A stretch of DNA of 9,799 nucleotides from Candidatus Bathyarchaeota archaeon (GTDB taxonomy: Archaea > Thermoproteota > Bathyarchaeia > Bathyarchaeales > UBA233). Location of the stretch: the NCBI GenBank assembly GCA_029907045.1, contig JARYMR010000050.1, positions 1-9,799 on the forward strand. The letters run 5' to 3'. The position numbers were made by a program, and so were the translations under genes. Numbering within the stretch: position 1 is the first letter of the stretch; each line of letters opens with the position of its first letter. Positions 1 to 5,652 of the stretch are shown here, in pieces. The notes under the pieces are model-generated. The model saw only the letters and a program-made list of their open reading frames with translations. It was not told the origin of the DNA and ran no database searches.

Positions 1-399
1 ATAATAGGTGTTATAAGAAATATTTTAGGCGTGGGAACAATCTACGCTTTTCCAGGCGGTATACCAGGCGGCATGGTTGTTGGCATAATATACTGGATGC
101 TTAAACATCTGAAAAGAAGCGAAAAGACAGCCTTAATTTCAGCCCTCACGGAACCAATAGGAACAATACTTATAGGCGCTCCCTTAGCCCTCTGCTTAAT
201 AGCTCCATGGATAGGACCCCAAGGCTATTCAGCAACCCTTTTAGATTTAATAGCAAACGAAGGACTCACAGTTGCATTTTTAACATTTGGATTTTGGTGG
301 GCTTTAAGCTGTGTTCCAGGAAGCATAATAGGATTTGCAATTCTTCTAATTTTGAATAGGGTTGGAATAAATAGGGAGACTTTGTTTGGAGAAAAATAA
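1..399 (+). CDS. thiW: ThiW-like ECF transporter S component, 5' end outside window
   Basis: The reading frame is open from base 1, so this is the C-terminal ~132 residues of a longer protein; the GTG at 31 is internal rather than the start. The opening stretch, with RNILGVGTIYAFPGGIPGGM, resembles the ThiW family, whose members carry a Gly-rich G-T-G-(x)-x-A-F-P-G-x-x-x-G segment near the middle. About three hydrophobic helices follow (near bases 140-210, 255-305 and 310-360), as expected of a membrane S component of an energy-coupling-factor transporter. ThiW is thought to import the thiazole precursor of thiamine, working with shared EcfA/EcfT subunits; none of those are visible here. The stop codon overlaps by 14 bases the start of the next gene, suggesting one transcript. 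Family assignment is from recalled motif similarity; the substrate is inferred. Confidence 0.72.
   Translation: MIGVIRNILGVGTIYAFPGGIPGGMVVGIIYWMLKHLKRSEKTALISALTEPIGTILIGAPLALCLIAPWIGPQGYSATLLDLIANEGLTVAFLTFGFWWALSCVPGSIIGFAILLILNRVGINRETLFGEK
374..378 (+). promoter_or_regulatory. Shine-Dalgarno site for the P-loop NTPase TTG start
   Basis: GGGAG lies inside the end of the thiW-like gene, 7 bases before TTG 386. It supports this unusual start and re-initiation on a shared transcript. Confidence 0.5.
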
Positions 400-961
400 A
401 CAAAAAAATCAGTTGAAGGGCAAAGAGATCCTTGGCAAAAAAGTTTTAATTTTAGGAGAGGCTGGCTCTGGAAAAACCAAGCTAACAGCACAACTACTTC
501 AAGAACTGATGAGCATAGTAGATCCCAAAAGCATAAGTGTTATTGATTTGGCTCCAAAAAGGGTTGGCGCGTTTGGCGGAAAATTAACAGAGTATTTGAG
601 CATAAGTGGCAGAGTTAAATATTATTCGCCAAAACGTGTTTACACACCTAGGTTGTCTGGAAAATCGTCAAAACAAATCTTGCACTATGCGGAATTGAAT
701 AAGAAGAATATGCAGCCATTATTTAACGAATTTATCCAGAATGCCACTGAGGTCCTTGTGATAAATGATATCACCCTTTATCTCCATTTAGGCGAGTTGG
801 AAATAGTCTTAGAATGCGTAAAATTGGCTAAAACTTTTTTAGCCACAGCATATTATGGCTCGAAGCTTGCTGAGGATTTGGGAACAGGAATAAGCTTAAG
901 AGAAAGGCAATTGACGAATAGATTGGCTGCTTTCATGGATTTAGTGGTCAAAATTGATTAG
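386..961 (+). CDS. Small P-loop NTPase of unknown function
   Basis: A 191-residue soluble protein that I do not recognise. It has a clear Walker A motif, GEAGSGKT, at residues 24-31, and a hydrophobic strand ending in Asp (VLVIND, residues 123-128) that fits a Walker B. The phrase SVIDLAPKR (51-59) follows a second core strand. There is no ABC signature (LSGGQ-like) sequence, so it is not an ECF/ABC ATPase despite following a transporter gene. The start is TTG at 386, preceded by GGGAG at 374-378 with 7 bases of spacing; an in-frame TTG at 413 is a weaker alternative. It overlaps the thiW-like gene by 14 bases, which implies translational coupling, and its stop overlaps the end of fdhD on the opposite strand by 4 bases. 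The ATP- or GTP-binding role is well supported; the biological function is unknown. Confidence 0.8.
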   Translation: MEKNKQKNQLKGKEILGKKVLILGEAGSGKTKLTAQLLQELMSIVDPKSISVIDLAPKRVGAFGGKLTEYLSISGRVKYYSPKRVYTPRLSGKSSKQILHYAELNKKNMQPLFNEFIQNATEVLVINDITLYLHLGELEIVLECVKLAKTFLATAYYGSKLAEDLGTGISLRERQLTNRLAAFMDLVVKID

Positions 962-1737
962 TTAAGAATTCTTTCAGAGCAAGCGTATATATTCATTCTT
1001 TTTCCGCGTACAAACCCTATTAGGGTTAAGCCTAAATCCTTTGCGATGGCGATGCCAGAATCCAAGGCGGCAGCCAAAGAGGCTATTATGGGTAATCCAA
1101 CCCTTCCCGCCTTGAGAATCATGTCGCCTGTTAGCCTACCGCTTACTGCAAGGAAGCATGCGCCGAAATCGGTTTTGTTTAGGGCTGCCATGCCTATTGC
1201 TTTGTCAACGGCATTGTGGCGGCCCACATCCTCAGCAAAGGCAACAAGTTCTCCATCATTTTTGTGTATGGCGGCAGCGTGAACTCCACCAGTTTTTCTG
1301 AAGGTTTCTGCGATGAAATTTAAGTTTTTTACGCTGTTTAGGATTGTTTCTGCTTTCACTTTTAGGTTTGAATTGATTTTTGGAATTTTTCTAGAAAATG
1401 GATAAGCCAAGTGGCTTCCGCAAGCTGATGTGATTATGCGAGAAAACTGCTTAGAAAGTTTTAGCCTTTTCTTTATGTCAATGTTGGATTTAATTTTCAC
1501 ATGGCATGCTTCATTTTTTAGGCTTATCTCTTCTATTTCTTCTAATGACTTTAGAATTCCTTCCGAGAGTAGATGTCCCAAGGCTAGTTCTTTCAAATTT
1601 GATGGAGAACAGAAAACGGTTACATAATAGGCTTTGTTTACGAATATGTGGAGGGGCTTCTCTTCAGCCACGTAATCCTTCACTTTATGGGCTTTTTTGG
1701 TTGAAATGTCAATTTTGACTATTTCGACCTCACGCAT
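958..1737 (-). CDS. fdhD: FdhD-type sulfurtransferase for Mo/W-bis-pterin enzymes
   Basis: FdhD passes sulfur from a cysteine desulfurase to the Mo/W-bis-pterin cofactor of formate dehydrogenases before or during insertion. The 259-residue length is normal. Family motifs are present in order: the cysteine loop (TSACGSH, 103-109), TGGVHAAA (149-156), EDVGRHNAVDKAIG (169-182), SGRLTGDM (199-206) and GFVRGKRMNIY (241-251). The active cysteine is probably C106; the second cysteine of the bacterial CxxC pair is replaced by H109. There is an unexpected Cys at 253, in YACSERI, near the C-terminus. The ATG start has a strong AGGAGGT site 7 bases upstream. It lies 16 bases behind the RimK-family ligase, so the two are probably cotranscribed. 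No formate dehydrogenase is in view; the nearest Mo/W-pterin enzyme is formylmethanofuran dehydrogenase at the right end, a plausible client by inference. Confidence 0.93.
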   Translation of the reverse strand: MREVEIVKIDISTKKAHKVKDYVAEEKPLHIFVNKAYYVTVFCSPSNLKELALGHLLSEGILKSLEEIEEISLKNEACHVKIKSNIDIKKRLKLSKQFSRIITSACGSHLAYPFSRKIPKINSNLKVKAETILNSVKNLNFIAETFRKTGGVHAAAIHKNDGELVAFAEDVGRHNAVDKAIGMAALNKTDFGACFLAVSGRLTGDMILKAGRVGLPIIASLAAALDSGIAIAKDLGLTLIGFVRGKRMNIYACSERILN

Positions 1738-1744
1738 TTTTAAT

Positions 1745-1751
1745 ACCTCCT
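1745..1751 (-). promoter_or_regulatory. Strong Shine-Dalgarno site for fdhD
   Basis: On the minus strand this reads AGGAGGT, 7 bases before the ATG. It is the best ribosome-binding match in the window and lies just after the stop of the upstream ligase gene. Confidence 0.7.
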
Positions 1752-1753
1752 CT

Positions 1754-2632
1754 CTATTTTTTAACTTCAGACAAAATGAAGTTTACAATTTCGTCTGCAA
1801 TGTTAACTTTGGCAACTGACTGCAAGCCTCTCCATCCAGGTTGACTGTTAACCTCAACAATTAAGGGTCCTCTTGAACTTTCTAGAATGTCAACGCCTGC
1901 GATTTTGCAGTCGATTAGTTTTGCAGATTTAACAGCCAAATCCTCCATAGCCTTATCAAGCGTTATTGGTTCTGGTTTGGCTCCTTGACTATAATTTGTT
2001 TTCCAACTGTTTGCAACACGGCGCATAGCCGCGACAACACGGTCGCCGACCACGAAGGCGCGGATATCAGAAAATCCATGGTGTATAAACTCTTGGAGGT
2101 ATATGACGCCGTGGTAGAAGGTTATGTTTCTGAAAATTGTTGAGGCAATTTCCGCGTCTTTAACTCTTGTTGAGCCGATTCCTCTGGAGCCGAAAAGGGG
2201 TTTAACAACAATGTCTCCACCGAGTTCATCGAAAGCTTTTAAGGCTTCGTCAACGTTTTCGGTTACTGCTGTTCGTGGAACTGGTATGCCGTTTTCCTCT
2301 AAAATCGCTAAAATGTCATATTTGTCAACACAGTGTTCAATGGCTTCAGGCGGGTTTATAACGTAAAAGCCTAAACGCTGCAGCCGATAAAGCATATCCA
2401 TCCGAAAAACTATTTCTTCAAGGGAACCCCGTCCAATAGGACGAATTATTAGGGCGTCTAAACCTTCTAGGATGCTGATATCTCCAACTTTTAAGTATGG
2501 CTTATAGCCTATATGTGCGGTAAGTCGTGGAAAGCTGAAGCATATGTGGGGAATTTTGCGTTTTGTTAAGGCTTGCCTAAGCTGGGATGAGCTCCAAGAA
2601 TTTCGGTTTCGTGTAACGATTCCAATTTTCAA
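1754..2632 (-). CDS. mptN: RimK-family ATP-grasp glutamate ligase, probably MptN
   Basis: A 292-residue ATP-grasp ligase. Visible features are the N-terminal pre-ATP-grasp strand (MKIGIVTRN), a conserved block RPIGRGSLEEIVFRMDML (64-81), NPPEAIEHCVDKY (93-105), the ATP-binding VKPLFGSRGIGSTRV (143-157) with K104 and K144 as likely ATP contacts, SDIRAFVVGDRV (188-199), and the metal-binding end VDILESS...IVEVNSQPGWRGLQ with D248, E260 and N262. In this family MptN adds alpha-linked glutamate to tetrahydromethanopterin to give tetrahydrosarcinapterin, CofF caps F420, and LysX/ArgX act in amino-acid synthesis. Proximity to mch and fwd favours MptN, but the sequence alone does not exclude CofF. 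No partner of lysine synthesis (LysW) is in view. The start is TTG with a partial GAAGGT site 8 bases upstream; no other in-frame start is nearby. fdhD follows after 16 bases. Confidence 0.72.
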   Translation of the reverse strand: MKIGIVTRNRNSWSSSQLRQALTKRKIPHICFSFPRLTAHIGYKPYLKVGDISILEGLDALIIRPIGRGSLEEIVFRMDMLYRLQRLGFYVINPPEAIEHCVDKYDILAILEENGIPVPRTAVTENVDEALKAFDELGGDIVVKPLFGSRGIGSTRVKDAEIASTIFRNITFYHGVIYLQEFIHHGFSDIRAFVVGDRVVAAMRRVANSWKTNYSQGAKPEPITLDKAMEDLAVKSAKLIDCKIAGVDILESSRGPLIVEVNSQPGWRGLQSVAKVNIADEIVNFILSEVKK

Positions 2633-2683
2633 AAGAGGGAACCTTCTTTGCTTTAATCTGTGAAGATGCAGTGGAAATATGCT

Positions 2684-2694
2684 CTTAAAGTTTC
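2684..2694 (-). promoter_or_regulatory. Possible BRE/TATA promoter for the ligase-fdhD pair
   Basis: The 77-base gap after the phosphatase gene (2633-2709) contains, on the minus strand, GGAAACTTTAAG, which resembles an archaeal BRE followed by a weak TATA box. A start about 25 bases downstream would leave a leader of about 30 bases before TTG 2632. The match is weak and the gap could equally be an operon spacer. Confidence 0.3.
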
Positions 2695-2709
2695 CGCGCC
2701 ATAGGATGC

Positions 2710-3639
2710 TTAAAATTTGTGGATGAAAGGAACAAGCTGCTCGGTGTTCTCAAACTTTTCTGACAAATCAATTTTTAAATAAGCACCGTAAGCGTTAAAA
2801 TATGGCGGTCCTTTCCGCGAAAATAATGTTAAAATTTTGCCTTTGTGGTTTATTTTGAAGCCTTCCATGCAAGGTTCATGTCCCCTAATGAAAATTTTCA
2901 CGTTAAATCTTCTTAACACTTCATTTGTGATGTTTTCTCCGAAAAGTTTTCCAGCGCCCCTAGGCGATGCACAAAAATCTTTAACCACTTCGTTTGGGTC
3001 GCTCCAGAGCATTTCCTCAAAAAAACTTTGTTTCGGATGTGTGGTGTGTGCATATGCTAAATCCTCAATTGTTTTTGCTTTTAACGGTAAGCCTCCATGA
3101 ATCATTAGATAGCGTTCCTCAACAAGCAAAGCATTGTAAAGGCATGCGAAAAGTTCTCGAATTTTGGAGTAGGCATTTGCCCATTTTTCGCCAAATTTCA
3201 TTTGGAACTCCATTGGTAAGTCATGAGGAGAAGCTAAAAGGTCTTCTGGACCTTCATGGTTTCCACGCATCAAAACCACTTGCGATGGGAAAAAAAGCTT
3301 CAACTTTAAGACTGTGTAATAAATTTCTTTTGAGTATTCGCCTCTGTCGCCATAATCTCCTAAAAAAATGAGGAGCGCCTCGGGGTTCTGGTTCATTTTT
3401 TGCAGAAAATTGCTTTCTTGAAAAATTTGGATTAGGCTTTCCAAATTGCCATGTAAGTCGCCAATTATTAAGGCTTCACCTTGAGGCTTTAAATTAACAA
3501 GCCTTCCAATAATGTTTAAGTTTCCAACTTTCCCGTTTTCCTTGCAAATTAAAAGCGTGGCATCTTCGACCAGTTTTACAAAATCTTCGCATTGTGTTTC
3601 TAAGGCTTCTTTAACAATTTCCGAAAGGCTTGTTTGCAA
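2710..3639 (-). CDS. PPP-family serine/threonine protein phosphatase
   Basis: A 309-residue metallophosphatase with all the signature motifs of the PPP (PP1/PP2A-like) superfamily: GDLHGN (60-65; metal ligands D61, H63), GDYGDRG (94-100; D95), RGNHE (125-129; N127, H128), the HGG motif (181-183; H181) and RGHEP (252-256; H254). SDPNE (213-217) and the RGAGKLFGE block (227-235) match the substrate-side region of PP1/PP2A relatives. GDYGDRG has Gly where most PPP enzymes have Val (GDxVDRG). It should remove phosphate from phospho-Ser/Thr proteins in the cytoplasm using two metal ions. The roughly 50-residue N-terminal helical extension is not part of the catalytic core. The start is TTG with GAGGA 6 bases upstream. 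It follows the coiled-coil gene by 14 bases, so that protein is a candidate partner or substrate. No matching kinase is in view. Confidence 0.93.
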   Translation of the reverse strand: MQTSLSEIVKEALETQCEDFVKLVEDATLLICKENGKVGNLNIIGRLVNLKPQGEALIIGDLHGNLESLIQIFQESNFLQKMNQNPEALLIFLGDYGDRGEYSKEIYYTVLKLKLFFPSQVVLMRGNHEGPEDLLASPHDLPMEFQMKFGEKWANAYSKIRELFACLYNALLVEERYLMIHGGLPLKAKTIEDLAYAHTTHPKQSFFEEMLWSDPNEVVKDFCASPRGAGKLFGENITNEVLRRFNVKIFIRGHEPCMEGFKINHKGKILTLFSRKGPPYFNAYGAYLKIDLSEKFENTEQLVPFIHKF

Positions 3640-3645
3640 AATTAA

Positions 3646-3650
3646 TCCTC
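3646..3650 (-). promoter_or_regulatory. Shine-Dalgarno site deciding the phosphatase TTG start
   Basis: Reads GAGGA on the minus strand, 6 bases before TTG 3639, in the 14-base gap after the coiled-coil gene. There is no ATG or GTG near this point in frame, so the site supports the TTG. Confidence 0.55.
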
Positions 3651-3653
3651 AAA

Positions 3654-4913
3654 TTATTGGATGCTGACTTTTCTTCCAGCAAAATCCAAAATGTTCTTCT
3701 CTATTTGATTCTTGTGGGTGCGAATTTTTTCCAGTGTAGCATTAAATGTTTGTTCTAACATGCTTTCCTCTGACTCTAGAGTTCGCTTTTTTTGTTCAAG
3801 CTTTTCAATTTGTTCTTGAAGCTTTTGCAAGTCGCTTCTGGTTTCTGCCACTTCTGCCGATGTAGAAAGCTGCCTTTTCTGGAGCATTATATTAACACAT
3901 TTTTGATGTAAGTCTGCTAAGGAGTTTTTGTTAAGAATGTTGTTTATGGCTTGTTCAGCTTTTCGAAGCTTGTCTGGTTTTAGTTTAAGCTTTCCACCAG
4001 CCATCGCTTGGGCTAACTTTTGGAGAATTTGCCTCAAAAGTGGATAGCCCGCCTCTTCCGTGAAGAAAGCCTCAAGTGGATTATCCAAATATTGATTTAG
4101 TTTGTTAATTTCTTCTGGGGTCAGACCGCTTCCTTCGCCGTGAAGGGCTAAAGACTGAAGTTTTATGAAGGATTTTTGGAGATGCTGCAAATTATGTTTA
4201 AGTTCACTAGTTAGAGCTTCTATTTCCAAATCTAATTGGCTTAATTGGCTTATTCCTCCCTTACTTTTCAACTCAACCATTCTCTTTTGTGTTTCAAAAA
4301 TTTCCTTTTCAATTGAAGCCTTTTCAGCTTCTACATTTTTCCTCTGCTCACTCAATTTTGAAAGTTGTTCTTCGAGGGCTTGGAGCTTATCAATGAGCTG
4401 GAAGGTTTCCTCTAAAGTTTTGGTTTTGACATACTCTTTTGTTAGGAAATCATTAAGTTCTTTAAGCAAAATTTTCGCCCTTTCAAAAACTGTTAGGAAT
4501 TTTCTCCTATCAAGAATGAAGAAGGGCGAAATCCTCGGAAACCAGTTTCTAACATCCACCTCTGTCACCAAAAATGCTTTTTGTGTTTCTTGAACAAACT
4601 CGCGAACGTCATCATAAGAAACTTTTTCTGGAACTTCAATCTGCCTCATTCTATCCAAACACAAACGTGAAAGCTTGTTTAGGGCTCTGGCTCTCCCATA
4701 AGTTTTCATATTCCTTTTCTCAATTTCTTTACTGCTATTATCCAGAAGCATCTTGCTTGAATCCACGAGGCTCTCGAGAGATTTACGCATTTCATCAAGC
4801 AATTTTTGAGTCTTAGCATGAACGGGAATAAAAATTGAACTTGTCTCCTTTTCAAGCCAACCCTTAATCTCCTTTGAGGAGAATTTTAAGACCTCTGCCA
4901 ATCGTTTCCCCAT
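3654..4913 (-). CDS. Coiled-coil protein of unknown function, paired with phosphatase
   Basis: A 419-residue protein that I do not recognise. The open frame extends 44 codons further upstream, but that stretch is Cys/Trp/Phe-rich, unlike the rest, and runs through the divergent promoter into the neighbouring gene, so the ATG at 4913 is preferred. The order of regions is: an N-terminal helical part (1-90); a mixed segment with Trp/Phe/Pro (WFPRISPFFIL, 124-134); a long Glu/Lys/Leu heptad region (about 165-255, KLQALEEQLSKLSEQRKNVE); a globular-looking stretch starting at GSGLTPEEINKL (261-272) and continuing with LDNPLEAFFTEEAGYPLLR (276-294) and a Lys-rich GGKLKLKPDKLRK (306-318); then a second coiled coil (about 355-405). 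No signal peptide, membrane span or Walker motif is visible, so it is not an SMC/Rad50 ATPase. Cotranscription with a PPP phosphatase suggests a scaffold or regulated structural protein; this is inference. Confidence 0.78.
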   Translation of the reverse strand: MGKRLAEVLKFSSKEIKGWLEKETSSIFIPVHAKTQKLLDEMRKSLESLVDSSKMLLDNSSKEIEKRNMKTYGRARALNKLSRLCLDRMRQIEVPEKVSYDDVREFVQETQKAFLVTEVDVRNWFPRISPFFILDRRKFLTVFERAKILLKELNDFLTKEYVKTKTLEETFQLIDKLQALEEQLSKLSEQRKNVEAEKASIEKEIFETQKRMVELKSKGGISQLSQLDLEIEALTSELKHNLQHLQKSFIKLQSLALHGEGSGLTPEEINKLNQYLDNPLEAFFTEEAGYPLLRQILQKLAQAMAGGKLKLKPDKLRKAEQAINNILNKNSLADLHQKCVNIMLQKRQLSTSAEVAETRSDLQKLQEQIEKLEQKKRTLESEESMLEQTFNATLEKIRTHKNQIEKNILDFAGRKVSIQ

Positions 4914-4930
4914 AAAAGATACTCGCAAGC

Positions 4931-4940
4931 CATATTTATT
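4931..4940 (-). promoter_or_regulatory. TATA-like box for the coiled-coil gene, possibly leaderless
   Basis: On the minus strand the sequence is AATAAATATG, centred about 23-25 bases before the ATG at 4913. Archaeal transcription starts about 25 bases past the TATA centre, so the mRNA would begin at or next to the start codon. The absence of a Shine-Dalgarno site before this ATG fits a leaderless message. An alternative TATATAAG lies further upstream, overlapping the box of the divergent gene. Confidence 0.42.
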
Positions 4941-4974
4941 TTTCGAGACTGTAAACTCTTTTTTGAGTAGAAAC

Positions 4975-4982
4975 TTATATAT
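4975..4982 (+). promoter_or_regulatory. TATA box for the ECF S-component gene
   Basis: TTATATAT is a good archaeal TATA match. A transcript starting about 25 bases on (near 5004) would have a leader of about 15 bases, just long enough for the ribosome-binding site at 5009. The box is nearly palindromic and could also serve the opposite strand. Confidence 0.5.
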
Positions 4983-5008
4983 GAGTAACCAGATGATGCA
5001 ATAACACT

Positions 5009-5013
5009 GGTGA
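5009..5013 (+). promoter_or_regulatory. Shine-Dalgarno site for the ECF S-component gene
   Basis: GGTGA lies 5 bases before the ATG at 5019 and matches the part of archaeal 16S rRNA 3' end that pairs with GGAGGTGA. Confidence 0.5.
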
Positions 5014-5018
5014 AATAA

Positions 5019-5642
5019 ATGAACAATGCAAAAAATGCAAGGCAAGTAGTTTTCGTTGCCATAATGGCAGCCTTAGGAAATGTCATGTTCATTATCTCTC
5101 AGACAATTTTCAAAACAACCCAAATAGCACTAGACCTCTCCCATATTGGAACTTTGATTGCCGCTGTTTACGGAGGCCCATGGATAGGACTATTGACAGG
5201 ATTAATTGTGGGGATAGGGCCCGGTTTATACTTTGGATATTTAGGAGGAAGCTTGGGCTTGCTTGGAGTTATAGGTTTGCCCCTTGGAAAGGCTCTAACT
5301 GGTTTAACGGTGGGCTATTTAGCGCGATTTTTAAAGTCGACAGGTGTGAAATACCCATCTTGGAGTGTAACTCTTGCAACTTTAGTGGGTTATCTACCGG
5401 AATGCATATTTACGCTGTTTTATTTCGAGAGTTTGGTTGTTATTTTGCTTCCAGAGGTTGCTGAAAATTTCATTATGTGGTTTGGTTCAATGCATGCTCT
5501 TGTGCTTTCGATATTAGCAAAGGCTTGGGTTGAAATAATTCTTCTCGGGATTTTCATGGGTGCCCTTGTCGGAAACAATGGTTTTAACGATTTTGTGAAC
5601 AAAGTTTTCACGAAACCAACCGTGATTACAAACTCGAAGTAA
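5019..5642 (+). CDS. ECF-type transporter S component, substrate unknown
   Basis: A 207-residue integral membrane protein with about five or six hydrophobic helices. The N-terminus, RQVVFVAIMAALGNVMF, is typical of energy-coupling-factor S components, in which a short basic start leads into a small-residue-rich first helix that contacts EcfT. LSHIGTLIAAVYGGPWIGLLTG and the following Gly-rich segment (GIGPGLYFGYLGGSLGLLG) also fit this fold: a loop followed by helices rich in Gly and Ala. Such proteins bind a vitamin or cofactor precursor or a metal at nanomolar levels and use a shared ATPase module encoded elsewhere. The substrate cannot be read from sequence. The gene has its own promoter, diverges from the coiled-coil gene and converges on mch with a 10-base gap, so it is probably a single-gene unit. 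Confidence 0.75.
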   Translation: MNNAKNARQVVFVAIMAALGNVMFIISQTIFKTTQIALDLSHIGTLIAAVYGGPWIGLLTGLIVGIGPGLYFGYLGGSLGLLGVIGLPLGKALTGLTVGYLARFLKSTGVKYPSWSVTLATLVGYLPECIFTLFYFESLVVILLPEVAENFIMWFGSMHALVLSILAKAWVEIILLGIFMGALVGNNGFNDFVNKVFTKPTVITNSK

Positions 5643-5650
5643 ACAAAAAT
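5641..5650 (-). terminator. Possible T-rich terminator of the fwd-mch operon
   Basis: Immediately after the mch stop, the minus strand reads ATTTTTGTTT. Archaeal termination often uses U-rich tracts without a hairpin. It lies in the 10-base gap before the end of the convergent ECF gene, so read-through would give antisense RNA to that gene. Confidence 0.35.
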
Positions 5651-5652
5651 AG

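Noticed and set aside
31..399. Complete small membrane protein starting at GTG 31
   Set aside because: The frame is open to base 1 and the upstream codons match the ThiW-type motif, so the gene is cut by the window edge.
386..961. EcfA-type transporter ATPase
   Set aside because: It has a Walker A motif but no ABC signature, Q-loop or H-loop pattern, and is shorter than EcfA.
1046..1282. Plus-strand open frames lying over fdhD, mch and fwdA
   Set aside because: They are antisense to well-supported genes, show no domain motifs, and have composition typical of shadow frames.
3654..4913. SMC/Rad50-like chromosome ATPase
   Set aside because: The coiled coils are short and there is no Walker A, Walker B or signature motif at either end.
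4914..5045. Upstream 44-codon extension of the coiled-coil frame
   Set aside because: Its composition (Cys, Trp, Phe-rich) differs from the rest, it runs through the divergent promoter and overlaps the start of the ECF gene; the ATG at 4913 is more credible.
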